NCBI GenBank assembly: GCA_018645005.1 | Contig: JABGPJ010000119.1 | Coordinates: 1 to 36,985, forward strand | Reading direction: 5' to 3' | DNA length: 36,985 bases | Origin: Deltaproteobacteria bacterium | GTDB lineage: Bacteria; SAR324; XYD2-FULL-50-16 | Shown: positions 19,182 to 27,408 of the stretch, one piece after another | Numbering within the stretch: position 1 is the stretch's first letter | Layout of the letters: each line of letters begins with the position of its first letter | Notes under the pieces: generated by a model | What the model saw: the letters and a program-made list of their open reading frames with translations, nothing else | The model's database searches: none | What the model was told of the DNA's origin: nothing | Program-made: the position numbers and the translations under genes

Positions 19182-21071
19182 CTATTGGCTGACAAGATCG
19201 CCTTTTTTCTCCAGCCAGATACGTCGATCACCAGCCTGTTTTTTGCCCAACAACAGATCCATCGTCGCAAAGGCGTCGAAGTCTGACTCAATGTTCAACT
19301 GCAGTAACCGGCGTGTTTCAGGTGCCATGGTTGTTTCTCTTAACTGCAAGGGATTCATCTCACCCAGACCTTTAAAACGTTGAATATTTGCCTTTCCTTT
19401 TTTCTTCTCGGCGGTGAAACGATCCAGTAGTCCTTTTTTCTCCTCATCATCCAGTGCATAAAAGATCTCTTTCCCGATGTCGATCCTGTAAAGTGGTGGC
19501 ATGGCAATGTAGATATGTCCCGCTTCTACGAGAGCATGAAAATGCCTGAGGAAAAGTGCACACAGCAAGGTTGCGATATGGAGGCCATCGGAATCCGCAT
19601 CTGCCAGAATACATATCTTACCATATCGTAGTTTGCTGATATCCTGGGATGCGGGATCAATGCCGATAGCAACAGAAATATCGTGGATTTCCTGGGATTT
19701 TAAAATTGAAACAGAGTCGATTTCCCAGGTGTTTAAAATCTTCCCCCTCAACGGCATAATCGCCTGAAACCGCCGATCCCTGGCCTGCTTCGCTGACCCG
19801 CCGGCTGAGTCCCCTTCTACCAGAAAAAGTTCACAAAGCTTTGGGTCCTGGTTTGAGCAGTCGGCCAGTTTTCCGGGAAGCGCCGGTCCGCTGGTAAGCT
19901 TCTTGCGTTCAATTTTTTTGCTCAACCGCTGTCTTGCCTGGGCACTACTGATCGTCATTTCTGCGATCTGAGTTGCCATTTCGGTATGCTGATTCAGCCA
20001 TAAACTGAAAGCATCTTTTACGACACCGATGACAAAAGGGGCACACTGACGCGACGAAAGCCGCTCCTTTGTCTGACCTGAAAATTGTGGATCCTGGATT
20101 TTGACGGAAAGAACATAGTTACAATGTTCCCAGACATCTTCCGGTGCCAATTTAATCCCCTTGGGGAGCAGCTTATGGAACTCGCAGAACTCGCGCATAG
20201 CATCTGTCAATCCGGTACGGAAACCGTTGACATGAGTTCCGCCGAGGCTTGTTGGAATTAGATTGACATAGCTTTCAGTGACGATATCTTTTTCATCGGG
20301 CAACCAAACGACAGCCCAGGAAGCAGATTGTTCGTTCCCTTGAAAATCCCCAATAAAAGGCTCTTCCGGTAAAGTTTGAAATGATTCCAGGCTGTCAGAG
20401 AGATAATCCTGTAGACCATCTTTGAAAAACCAGACCTCTTTGATAGCTGTATGACTGTCCAGATAGGTGACACGAAGGCCGGAGCACAAAACAGCTTTGG
20501 CTCGGAGGATATGCTTGAGATTTTTCGTTGAAAAATTTAGCTTGTCAAAATAGTGTTCATCTGGCCAGAACCTGATAGTTGTGCCGGATTTATTGGGAGC
20601 TGCGGAACCGTCAGTGGTCAGGTCTTCTACCTTTTCTCCTTTCTCAAAGGCGATTCTATAGACCGATCCGCCACGAGTAATTTCAACCTCCAGTCTTGAA
20701 GAAAGAGCGTTAACGACGGAAACGCCTACGCCATGCAAGCCACCTGAGAACTGATAACTTTTGTTTGAAAATTTGGCTCCTGCATGTAATCGGGTCAGAA
20801 TCAGTTCAACACCCGTGATGAGCTCTTCCGGGTGTATATCAACCGGCATACCCCGGCCATTGTCACTGACTTCCAGTGACCCATCAAGATGATGGATGAC
20901 ATCGATTCGATTGGCAAATCCTGCTATCGCCTCGTCAACACTGTTATCGATAACCTCCTGCCCCAAATGGTTGGGGCGGCTGGTATCGGTATACATCCCG
21001 GGTCGTTGTCTTACTGGATCCAGACCATTCAGGACTTCGATGGACTCTGCTGTGTATGCTTCACTTGACAT
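19182..21071 (-). CDS. parE: DNA topoisomerase IV subunit B
   Basis: A 629-residue ATPase subunit of topoisomerase IV (E. coli ParE is 630). The GHKL ATP site shows the catalytic E39, N43 in GQEVIDNSVDEAIAG, DNGRG at 70-74 and the lid motif GGLHGVGVSVVNALS at 110-124. The TOPRIM domain has EGDSAGG at 419-425 and the DADSDG metal site further on. The sequence matches ParE better than GyrB: it lacks the GyrB insert and begins IEVLNGLDPVRQRPGMYTDT, as ParE does. Strong Shine-Dalgarno AAAGGAAAAG ahead of the ATG. It is the first gene of a parE-parC pair. Gyrase genes are presumably elsewhere. Confidence 0.96.
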   Translation of the reverse strand: MSSEAYTAESIEVLNGLDPVRQRPGMYTDTSRPNHLGQEVIDNSVDEAIAGFANRIDVIHHLDGSLEVSDNGRGMPVDIHPEELITGVELILTRLHAGAKFSNKSYQFSGGLHGVGVSVVNALSSRLEVEITRGGSVYRIAFEKGEKVEDLTTDGSAAPNKSGTTIRFWPDEHYFDKLNFSTKNLKHILRAKAVLCSGLRVTYLDSHTAIKEVWFFKDGLQDYLSDSLESFQTLPEEPFIGDFQGNEQSASWAVVWLPDEKDIVTESYVNLIPTSLGGTHVNGFRTGLTDAMREFCEFHKLLPKGIKLAPEDVWEHCNYVLSVKIQDPQFSGQTKERLSSRQCAPFVIGVVKDAFSLWLNQHTEMATQIAEMTISSAQARQRLSKKIERKKLTSGPALPGKLADCSNQDPKLCELFLVEGDSAGGSAKQARDRRFQAIMPLRGKILNTWEIDSVSILKSQEIHDISVAIGIDPASQDISKLRYGKICILADADSDGLHIATLLCALFLRHFHALVEAGHIYIAMPPLYRIDIGKEIFYALDDEEKKGLLDRFTAEKKKGKANIQRFKGLGEMNPLQLRETTMAPETRRLLQLNIESDFDAFATMDLLLGKKQAGDRRIWLEKKGDLVSQ

Positions 21072-21585
21072 TGATTCTTTTCCTTTGAGCTCACAAAAAT
21101 TTGCCTATACGATGACTGCTTTCTTTCAGATCGACTCCTGGCACAACCATCCTCTAAATCAAGAGACACCTATCAGGAAAATGTCCCTGGGTTCACTCTC
21201 GTCTTTGCATTTTCGGATTACCAATCGAACAACAACAGGATAGGAAAATCACTTTCAGTAGGCAGTACTTTAATGCTAATCGCTTTATTAATCCCAATAG
21301 AATTTTTTTATTATGTCAATCATCACTTTGAACAGTTCTCATCCCTGGAAACGTTATTGGCAGAAAGAAGCGACACCATGAGAGCCATTTTAAAAAACAA
21401 ACAGGAGAGAAAATGTGATAATCTGTTATAATACCAGGAGATTGAATTATTAGAAGTACCCAGAGTAAATAAGCTGAGTGACGTTTTTGATAAGTCGAAG
21501 AAAGATCAGAGTGGGGCGCCGGATCTGATTTACGAACCCGGTTTTTTAGTACCGGGTTTGAGCAGCATGTTAATGCCAGAAACAC
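21072..21585. other. Intergenic region upstream of parE
   Basis: These 514 bp lie between fecR-like gene end and parE start, both minus strand. A perfect -35 hexamer TTGACA occurs on the minus strand (about 21314-21319), but no matching -10 sits at 16-18 bp. A hairpin near 21535-21558 is listed as the fecR-like terminator. An 89-codon frame reading into the region right after the fecR-like stop has no ribosome binding site and looks spurious. Confidence 0.5.
21535..21558 (-). terminator. Hairpin just downstream of the FecR-domain gene
   Basis: AACCCGGT (21535-21542) and ACCGGGTT (21551-21558) form a perfect 8-bp stem with an 8-base loop, 27 bp beyond the stop codon of the FecR-domain gene. 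The loop rather than the tail carries the T/A run, so it fits an intrinsic terminator only in part. Confidence 0.5.
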
Positions 21586-22545
21586 TTATTTTATCGCGCC
21601 TGAGTTGGCGTCAATGCGCAAAACCCTTGGATTTTTTTTGGGGATGTCGAAGGTCAGAACCGTCTGACCGGTTCCTATATCCATGTATCGTTCGCCTTCT
21701 GCAAGAGCCGTCACCTCAATACGTCCACTACCGTAGTCTGCTTTTTGAAAGGGTTTGATGATTGCCGTGACTCGCCGGTAACCCCTTGAATTTAATCGTA
21801 TGGATTCGGAGAATACAATTTTATCTGACGGTACAGTGATTAAAACCCTGGCGGCCTTAAAAACATTGAGTTTGGAATTAACATCAATGACCTGTAAAGT
21901 AAAGCTGACTTCACTCTCATTTCCGGCTGTCGGGACATCAATTTTTTTACGGTCCGGTTTGATCAAAATCCGATAGGGAATGTCCTTGACTTTTTCTTTA
22001 AACGATCCCCTTTTTGTGATGCCTTTGATCATTTTGCCCGGCTTCAGATCTATTTTTTCATCTTCATTCTCAAGCTCAACTAAACCGGTTGAAAGACTGA
22101 CATCGAGAGTGGCTCCCTTTTGAGAAAGAGCGACACTGGTACCTTTGATTCCGCAGGTTGCTGTAGGTGTTTTGATGACAGTCCTTTGACGGTTTTTTGT
22201 GAATTTTCCCCACAAAGAGCCGAGTGAGAGTTTGAATCGATTGAGAAATCCCCTGTGAGCGCTTTTATTCTCAACGGACTGTTCAATTGTAAATCTTGTA
22301 TTCTGATATAGTCTAATGAGCGAGCCATCTCGAAAAAGAATGGTTGTCCTTGCGTTCTTCTCTGTAGTGACAATATCGCCATCATTTAAAACAAGGCCTT
22401 TTCTACCCGTGATTGTACGATTTTCCCGGATCACTTTAACATCGCCAAGGGACGCTTTGATACTGGCAACAGCATTGATTGCAGACAACGATTGGGGGAA
22501 AACCAGCAAAACAGCTGCAATAAACACGATACAGGTTTTTTTCAT
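21586..22545 (-). CDS. Exported FecR-domain protein
   Basis: A 319-residue protein with a signal peptide (KKTCIVFIAAVLLVFPQSLSA, here residues 2-22) and a FecR-type domain at about 25-190. The FecR pattern is visible: VKASLGDV-like start, LNDGDIVTTEKNARTTILFRDGS, RLYQNTRFTIE, and KTPTATCGIKGTSVALS near 134-150. The C-terminal 120 residues are beta-rich and may be an Ig-like module. It is not next to a TonB receptor or ECF sigma factor, so it is not a classic FecR anti-sigma regulator; soluble periplasmic or surface FecR proteins of this kind are common and mostly uncharacterised. Good AGAGGCG Shine-Dalgarno ahead of the ATG, and a strong promoter match upstream. Confidence 0.82.
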   Translation of the reverse strand: MKKTCIVFIAAVLLVFPQSLSAINAVASIKASLGDVKVIRENRTITGRKGLVLNDGDIVTTEKNARTTILFRDGSLIRLYQNTRFTIEQSVENKSAHRGFLNRFKLSLGSLWGKFTKNRQRTVIKTPTATCGIKGTSVALSQKGATLDVSLSTGLVELENEDEKIDLKPGKMIKGITKRGSFKEKVKDIPYRILIKPDRKKIDVPTAGNESEVSFTLQVIDVNSKLNVFKAARVLITVPSDKIVFSESIRLNSRGYRRVTAIIKPFQKADYGSGRIEVTALAEGERYMDIGTGQTVLTFDIPKKNPRVLRIDANSGAIK

Positions 22546-22921
22546 GCTATCGCCTCTTTATACTCATTTTACATCAACAAAATCTCTTGTGATATTCAAA
22601 TTACGCGGATTATACCACAGAAATGGGATTTTGCAAATCAGACATCGCTGGAACCTATCCCTAATGGCCGAAACTAGTTTTTGAACCAGTTGATATTATA
22701 AAACAAATATCAGACGTAACCTGGCTTCCAGACCAAGCCAGACTCGTGTACAGGAAGCTTCCAGAGTAACTGCAATATTTTTGGGAAAACTGCAGTCAAA
22801 TAGAGCAGCGCAATGCAAGAAAATTTGGATTATTCCTGGCATCCTATTGCTTCGATGGCGCGGTAATGGTATGTAGTTTATTCAAAGTTGGGGTTTCAAG
22901 AGTGAAACGTTCAAATCCAGA
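22546..22921. other. Divergent intergenic region with small hairpins
   Basis: These 376 bp separate the FecR-domain gene (-) from the membrane-anchored unknown (+). Besides the fecR-side promoter they hold a 7-bp perfect hairpin, CTGGCTT (22721-22727) with AAGCCAG (22735-22741), and a short GGAAGCTTCC palindrome at 22753-22762. I see no clear promoter for the plus-strand gene. Confidence 0.45.
22609..22636 (-). promoter_or_regulatory. Extended -10 sigma-70-type promoter for the FecR-domain gene
   Basis: On the minus strand TTGCAA (22631-22636), a 16-bp spacer and a perfect TATAAT (22609-22614) preceded by TG-G form an extended -10 promoter, about 64 bp ahead of the ATG. It is one of the best promoter matches in the window. 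Confidence 0.6.
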
Positions 22922-23602
22922 ATGATGACTACCACACCGATGTATTTAAATTATTTTGGCGTCAACCTGATGAAATTCTGTTCCGGTATTCCAATCCCAT
23001 TCAATTGGAAGATTTCAGGCAAGCGATTAGTGACGTTTGGTGCGGCTTTAATCCTGGCGTTTCTTGCTGTTGAAGTGACTCTTTTGGGTCAAACACCCCG
23101 CAAAGTTTACAGGTTCGATATTGATGGCCTCAAACTGAACATGAACTTGGATGACGTGATTGAGAAATATAAAATTAATAATATCAATGTGAACAAGGAT
23201 GCCCAAGGATTTATCAATGGGTATGAGATCAAGAAACGACTAAAACAGAAAAAAACAGTCCTTGTCTTAAGCTTTACAGGTGAAAAGAGGTTATATCGAA
23301 TTCAGTTCAGCAAGCTTTTCGAAAAATTCAAATACCACCCAAGAGATCTGTTTGTGGTATTGAAAAGAAAATACGGTCCGCCGTGGAACGATAATAGTGA
23401 AGATGCAGATCAAAAAGGCAAAAACATATACGCATGCTGGGGGAGCTCCTGCAAAAAATATCCAAGAACAACCCCGATTTTAACAGCGTCAATACACTAT
23501 TCAAACGGCGGGCTGAAACTGATGCTCTCCGATAATCGCATTTTCAACAGGGACTGGAAAAAATATAAGCAAAAACTCTCTGATCAAAAAACGACAAAAT
23601 AA
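22922..23602 (+). CDS. Unrecognised membrane-anchored or exported protein
   Basis: Up to 226 residues; I do not recognise the family. A hydrophobic segment at about 35-57 (VTFGAALILAFLAVEVTLLG) follows positive residues, so the protein is either anchored with its C-terminus outside or exported. The rest is basic and beta-rich, with FDIDGLKLNMNLDDVIEKY and LLYRIQF-like stretches, reminiscent of small periplasmic proteins that compare two similar sub-domains. Two cysteines (CWGSSCKKY, near 183-188) could form a disulfide. The start is uncertain: the first ATG (22922) leaves a long N-terminal tail, and an ATG at 22970 would bring the hydrophobic stretch nearer the start; neither has a good Shine-Dalgarno. 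It lies in an accessory patch with repeats on its downstream side. Confidence 0.6.
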   Translation: MMTTTPMYLNYFGVNLMKFCSGIPIPFNWKISGKRLVTFGAALILAFLAVEVTLLGQTPRKVYRFDIDGLKLNMNLDDVIEKYKINNINVNKDAQGFINGYEIKKRLKQKKTVLVLSFTGEKRLYRIQFSKLFEKFKYHPRDLFVVLKRKYGPPWNDNSEDADQKGKNIYACWGSSCKKYPRTTPILTASIHYSNGGLKLMLSDNRIFNRDWKKYKQKLSDQKTTK

Positions 23603-23659
23603 AAGTCCACCATAAAGCAATTGGGATTGAAATCAAATGGTAACTGTTCAGCACCCGCT

Positions 23660-23763
23660 CCGCCGAGAGGGCTATGATTCCAAACACGCATGAATCCATC
23701 CCTGGAGCTGTTGGAAAACGTCCTGCTTTCCATCGTTTTGTATCATAACCCCCTCGGCTTCGG
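23660..23763. repeat. Imperfect 105-bp palindrome downstream of the membrane-anchored protein gene
   Basis: The left arm (23660-23688) contains GCCGAGAGGGCTATGATTCC and the right arm (23734-23763), reversed, reads GCCGAGGGGGTTATGATACA, so about 24 of 29 positions pair. The middle holds a second stem (TGGAAA with TTTCCA). The transcript would fold into one long hairpin. It may be an intergenic repeat element, a remnant of a small transposon, or a strong terminator for the gene ending at 23602. No flanking duplication is obvious. Confidence 0.55.
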
Positions 23764-23792
23764 AAATGTGGTGAATAGTTACATCAAATTTT

Positions 23793-24002
23793 GAGTTTTT
23801 GCAGCAATGTCCGGTTAGGTTTTTGCAGAAAGCTGAATGATGAAACCTGGATCGAGCCTATAAGGATTTATTAGATTTTCTTAGTTTAGCGGTTTTTCGT
23901 GAAGCAAACTTAGTAAATATTTAAATCCTTATGCGCAGAGACGGGTTTTATCATTCAACTTTTGTTCTGCAAAAACCTAACCGGACATTGCTGGAGTTTT
24001 TG
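23793..24002. mobile_element. MITE-like element with 29-bp perfect inverted ends and 9-bp target duplication
   Basis: The element spans 23802-23993 (192 bp). Its two ends are perfect inverted repeats of 29 bp, beginning CAGCAATGTCCGGTTAGGTT on each strand. Directly outside both ends lies the same 9-bp direct repeat GAGTTTTTG (23793-23801 and 23994-24002), the mark of transposition. Inside, the arms continue as a looser inverted repeat (GAATGATGAAACC against GAATGATAAAACC, then ATAAGGATTTA on both), so nearly the whole unit is a long palindrome with its centre near 23897. There is no coding capacity; it must be moved by a transposase from elsewhere. A 9-bp duplication fits several groups of the IS4 superfamily, but the family is inference. 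Confidence 0.85.
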
Positions 24003-24162
24003 AGAGATTAGGGATAAAATGCAGGATCATTGCTTGTCATCCGGGTCTGATCGCAGATATTGGTAAATGATTCGATCAACAATAAAGTTCTGAGCACAAA
24101 TGATTTGGTTTCGTGAATGTGCTGTCGCTGAAATCAAAACGTTGTTTTATTCACAGGATTAT

Positions 24163-24951
24163 ATGATGAAAAAACTGCTATTAGGGATTCTCGTTATTTT
24201 TCTTGTCTGGGGTGGTGGACCACTGTTCGCTGCCGAACAGGAAGTGATAGACGAAAATAATGAATTTGGTGGGCGAACCCTCGAGATATCAAATAAGGAT
24301 GGTTCATTTATCCGTGTGTATTATGATGATGATGAAATAAAATTAAAGGAGGAGACAATATTCAGTCTCGACTATCCGGTGGATAATGGATTGGATATGA
24401 TTGTTGTTTACTACGCATTTGAAAAAAAGGTGAGAGAGGAAAGAGTATACTCTAACAGAGTTTCAGAAACCACGCTGATAAAAAGAACGATTGATCACTT
24501 CAACCGGTTTGCAGATTCCCAAGATAAAAAAGCAATCATTAAAACCGAGAACCATTTTCTTGACGCCTTCAATGGCTATAATGTGATCTATCGAAAAGAC
24601 GGTCTGAAAACAAAAATCGAATGGTTCTACCCCTTGAATATCGACGGCATTGAAAAAAACGTTATCTATTTCGATGAAAAGGAGATGGGGACCAAAGTGG
24701 AAACCTTCTTCACTGAAAAGACGAGGCGGGAAAAAGGAACCCATCGACGTGTATATTATAATGAATACAGCCCCAACAAGTATTTCCGGAAAGTCCGGCA
24801 GGAAATGTTCTATACAGATGCATATGCCGAGCAGCACAATGGTGTCGCAAGTCAAATCGACATATTTCACTACTCTTCTGGAAATGAGTTTAAAGCTGAA
24901 ACCAACCGATTCAATAAAAAAGGGGAAAAGATATTCGAGCCAATGAATTGA
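24163..24951 (+). CDS. Unrecognised exported protein
   Basis: A 262-residue protein from the ATG at 24163, chosen because it follows an AGGA Shine-Dalgarno and begins directly with a signal peptide (MMKKLLLGILVIFLVWGG, cleavage likely after LFAA). An upstream in-frame ATG at 24100 would add 21 residues ahead of the signal and is unlikely. The mature part is rich in charged and aromatic residues and reads as repeated short beta strands (YYDDDEIKLKEE, VYYAFEKKVREERVYSN, IYRKDGLKTKIEWFYPL, VIYFDEKEMGTKVETFF), much like YwqK/MORN-type repeat proteins, though I cannot assign a family. Periplasmic or surface location is expected. The MITE-like element lies 160 bp upstream. Confidence 0.75.
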   Translation: MMKKLLLGILVIFLVWGGGPLFAAEQEVIDENNEFGGRTLEISNKDGSFIRVYYDDDEIKLKEETIFSLDYPVDNGLDMIVVYYAFEKKVREERVYSNRVSETTLIKRTIDHFNRFADSQDKKAIIKTENHFLDAFNGYNVIYRKDGLKTKIEWFYPLNIDGIEKNVIYFDEKEMGTKVETFFTEKTRREKGTHRRVYYNEYSPNKYFRKVRQEMFYTDAYAEQHNGVASQIDIFHYSSGNEFKAETNRFNKKGEKIFEPMN

Positions 24952-25093
24952 AATCATATCCTTATAAATCCGCAGAGCAACCCCCCAGAACCCCCCCAAG
25001 ATTCGGGATTTAGTAGTTGTGGTATGTTTATTGAATTTTCATAATCAGAAAACAATGTCCCGAACTGAATCAATAGAATATAATACAGGTACT

Positions 25094-25387
25094 ATGGTCA
25101 AGATAACCACCTTACTTTTTTGCTTACTACTGATTGGATTCTCAGGAACAGCAGCGGTCTATAATCACAAGGTAGGCGGCTATGCAAAGCCTCAGGTCTG
25201 CCTGGAAAGTAATATCCGCTGTATTTTGAAAAAACAGGGAAACCACCTGTACTGGTGTTTGAAATCCAATCATCAAAGATCGCTGGACGCTCGCCGGACA
25301 ACATCACCGATAAAGAAAACCCGACGTGAGGTTCTTGGCCATTGCGCTCAAATGATTCCTATTCGTGAAGAGGCGAACCAAGAATAA
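25094..25387 (+). CDS. Possible small exported protein
   Basis: A 97-residue frame starting at the ATG at 25094, preceded by an AGGT close to the start. Residues 2-21 (VKITTLLFCLLLIGFSGTAA) look like a signal peptide, with cleavage at or near GTA-A. The mature part of about 75 residues is basic and has four cysteines (in QVCLESNIRC, WCLKS and GHCAQ). I recognise no family. The same strand and the exported neighbour upstream support it, but short length and weak start leave real doubt. It follows two C runs (24981-24986 and 24991-24997) in the gap. Confidence 0.4.
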   Translation: MVKITTLLFCLLLIGFSGTAAVYNHKVGGYAKPQVCLESNIRCILKKQGNHLYWCLKSNHQRSLDARRTTSPIKKTRREVLGHCAQMIPIREEANQE

Positions 25388-25509
25388 CCGGAATAATAAC
25401 ATTCCCGTCTGGTTTCGGAGCACGACATCCCTCCTTTAATCATGATGATCGGACTTTTCAACAGATCGTCAGATTGCGCCTCACAGAAACCTTTCGGTGA
25501 AAGCCTCCT

Positions 25510-26598
25510 ATGCTGTACAAACCTGAACGGATCTATGTCGACTCTCAAGTGTTAAACCTGCAGTTTTGTACGAATATTCTGCACAAATATGCCGATGTCG
25601 AACAGATTATTATTGATTCCCCGGATGAAATTCCTGAATTGTCGGATGCGGACTTTTCGATCACTCGTGGGAAACGGGTTTTATACCTGAAGAGATATCA
25701 GGGAAGTGCTTTCAAACTCTGTCCAGGCTTCTCACTGGATGTGCTCTGCTGTAATTACTACGTCATCGACCTGATTGAGAACTGTCCCCTTGAATGCGCT
25801 TATTGCATTTTACAGGCATTTTTAAATAAACCATTTATCATCTTTCATCTTAATGTTGAAGAGATCATCGAACAGACTCTCTCCACCATTGAAAGGAATC
25901 CCAGCCAACCTTTCAGAGTCGGTACAGGTGAGCACTCCGACAGTCTGGCACTGGATCACATTTTTCAGGTCAATCCATACCTGGTTGAGACTTTTTCAGC
26001 CCTGCCGAATGCAATGTTGGAGTTGAAGACAAAAACGGATTTGATTGAGCCCTTAAGAGGACTTAATCACAAAGGGCGGACAGCTGTCGCCTGGTCTTTA
26101 AACCCGCATGAAATCATAGAACAAATTGAATTAAAAACCGCTCCACTGGAAAAGCGGCTGCAGGCATCTGCCTGTTTAGTTTCTGAAGGATATAAGGTCG
26201 CATTTCATTTTGACCCCCTCATCTATTATCCCAATTGGCGAACTGGATATGCTCAAACGATTGAGATGATGTTTGATTATGTTTCTCCCCGCCATATCGC
26301 CTGGATCAGTCTGGGAACACTACGGTATATCCCGATATTGAAGCAGATTGCGGAAGAACGATTTCCGCATATCTCAATCTTCTGTAACGAGTTTATTGCG
26401 GCAAGCGATGGAAAGATGCGCTATCTGAAGAAAATTCGTAAGGAACTGCTACAAACCGTCTCCGGTTTGATAAGAAAGGGGGGGCCTGGGATTCCGCTTT
26501 ATCTCTGCATGGAAAAACACTCCGTCTGGGATGATATGATGACGGTTCATCCTGCGAATGCGGAGGCACTGGAAAAGTATTTGAAAAGCAATGTTTGA
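25510..26598 (+). CDS. Spore photoproduct lyase family radical SAM protein
   Basis: A 362-residue radical SAM enzyme of the SplB/COG1533 type. The 4Fe-4S and SAM site is C92-x3-C96-x2-C99 in NCPLECAYCIL, at almost the same position as in B. subtilis SplB (C90, C94, C97). Further marks are VGTGEHSDSLALDH near 138-150, LELKTKTDLIEPL near 170-182, TAVAWSLNPHEI near 192-203 and FHFDPLIYYPNW near 233-244. In SplB the Cys that donates a hydrogen lies at position 141; the matching stretch here is GTGEHSD with no Cys, so classical thymine-dimer repair by the same route is unlikely. Many non-sporulating bacteria carry such homologues of unknown substrate. ATG start; GGTGA nine bases upstream. It lies alone, converging with pdxJ. 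Confidence 0.85.
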   Translation: MLYKPERIYVDSQVLNLQFCTNILHKYADVEQIIIDSPDEIPELSDADFSITRGKRVLYLKRYQGSAFKLCPGFSLDVLCCNYYVIDLIENCPLECAYCILQAFLNKPFIIFHLNVEEIIEQTLSTIERNPSQPFRVGTGEHSDSLALDHIFQVNPYLVETFSALPNAMLELKTKTDLIEPLRGLNHKGRTAVAWSLNPHEIIEQIELKTAPLEKRLQASACLVSEGYKVAFHFDPLIYYPNWRTGYAQTIEMMFDYVSPRHIAWISLGTLRYIPILKQIAEERFPHISIFCNEFIAASDGKMRYLKKIRKELLQTVSGLIRKGGPGIPLYLCMEKHSVWDDMMTVHPANAEALEKYLKSNV

Positions 26599-26603
26599 AA
26601 TCA

Positions 26604-26629
26604 GGGGACATGTACTTGAGACTGTCCTC
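26604..26629. terminator. Weak hairpin between convergent radical SAM and pdxJ genes
   Basis: GGGGACA (26604-26610) and TGTCCTC (26623-26629) pair in six of seven positions, right after the radical SAM stop codon and before the pdxJ end. No T run follows, so it is a candidate only. Confidence 0.3.
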
Positions 26630-26664
26630 GGTAGTAGTGAGCGTCAAGTATACGGCGCGTTGAA

Positions 26665-27378
26665 CTAGTCCATCAGAGCCAGCATGTCGATCACTGCCTG
26701 ATGCAGTCCGACGTAAACTGCCCGGGCAATGATACTGTGGCCAATATTGAGCTCTTCCAAATATGGCAAAGCCACAACAGGCTTGACATTAAAATAGGTT
26801 AAGCCGTGTCCGGCGTTGATTTTCAGTCCTGCCTCGTGTCCATGAATGGCGCCTGCTTCCAGACGTTTTAGCTGCGATGCTTTCTGCGGGTCGTTTTGGG
26901 CGTTTGCATACTCACCCGTGTGTAATTCGATATCGTCGGCACCGAGTTTCTGAGCCTGATCAATCTGGTGCAAATCAGGATCAATGAACAGGCTGACGCG
27001 AATCCCTTCTTTTTTGAGGGCATCGATACTTTTTTGCATGACAGCGGCCTGGGAAATACAATCCAACCCACCTTCTGTAGTTACCTCTTCTCTTTTTTCC
27101 GGTACCAGGGTTACGATTTCAGGTTTGGTTTGGATGGCAATTTTGACCATTTCATCGGTTGCGGCCATTTCGAGGTTCAGTTTTGTCTGTACCAGTTCCC
27201 TGACCAGACGGACATCTCTGTCGTTGATGTGTCGCCGGTCTTCTCTCAGGTGAATTGTGATGCCAGCTGCGCCAGCCTGTTCTGCCTGCAGGGCAGCATA
27301 AACCGGGTCTGGCTCGGTGGTTTTTCTAGCTTCCCGGATCGTGGCGACATGATCCACATTAATATGAAGTATAGCCAT
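26665..27378 (-). CDS. pdxJ: Pyridoxine 5'-phosphate synthase
   Basis: A 237-residue TIM-barrel enzyme that joins 1-deoxyxylulose 5-phosphate and 3-amino-1-hydroxyacetone 1-phosphate to make pyridoxine phosphate. Family marks are INVDHVATIREAR at the N-terminus, GITIHLREDRRHI with H43 and H50, NLEMA with E70, and NAGHGLTYFN with H191. These are the catalytic residues by comparison with E. coli PdxJ. ATG start with AGGA ahead. It is the last gene of the ftsH operon, 30 bp behind ybbR. Placement of pdxJ behind ybbR is seen in several deltaproteobacteria; acpS is not found beyond it. Confidence 0.96.
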   Translation of the reverse strand: MAILHINVDHVATIREARKTTEPDPVYAALQAEQAGAAGITIHLREDRRHINDRDVRLVRELVQTKLNLEMAATDEMVKIAIQTKPEIVTLVPEKREEVTTEGGLDCISQAAVMQKSIDALKKEGIRVSLFIDPDLHQIDQAQKLGADDIELHTGEYANAQNDPQKASQLKRLEAGAIHGHEAGLKINAGHGLTYFNVKPVVALPYLEELNIGHSIIARAVYVGLHQAVIDMLALMD

Positions 27379-27408
27379 GGTCTTTTCCTGCTTTTCAAGT
27401 TTGACGAA

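Larger units (their letters stand above)
23603..24162. other. Intergenic accessory stretch with two large inverted repeats
   Basis: These 560 bp contain no gene I can support. They hold an imperfect 105-bp palindrome (23660-23763) and a MITE-like element (23802-23993), listed separately, plus about 170 bp ahead of the next exported protein in which I see no clear promoter. Confidence 0.6.

Noticed and set aside
21072-21330. TTGACA near 21314-21319 as the parE promoter
   Set aside because: No acceptable -10 at 16-18 bp; the hexamer alone is not enough.
21316-21585. 89-codon minus-strand frame directly after the FecR-domain gene
   Set aside because: No ribosome binding site, crosses a probable terminator hairpin, and its composition does not look coding.
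24463-24999. 178-codon minus-strand frame across the exported protein gene
   Set aside because: The plus-strand frame has a signal peptide and Shine-Dalgarno; the minus-strand one has neither.
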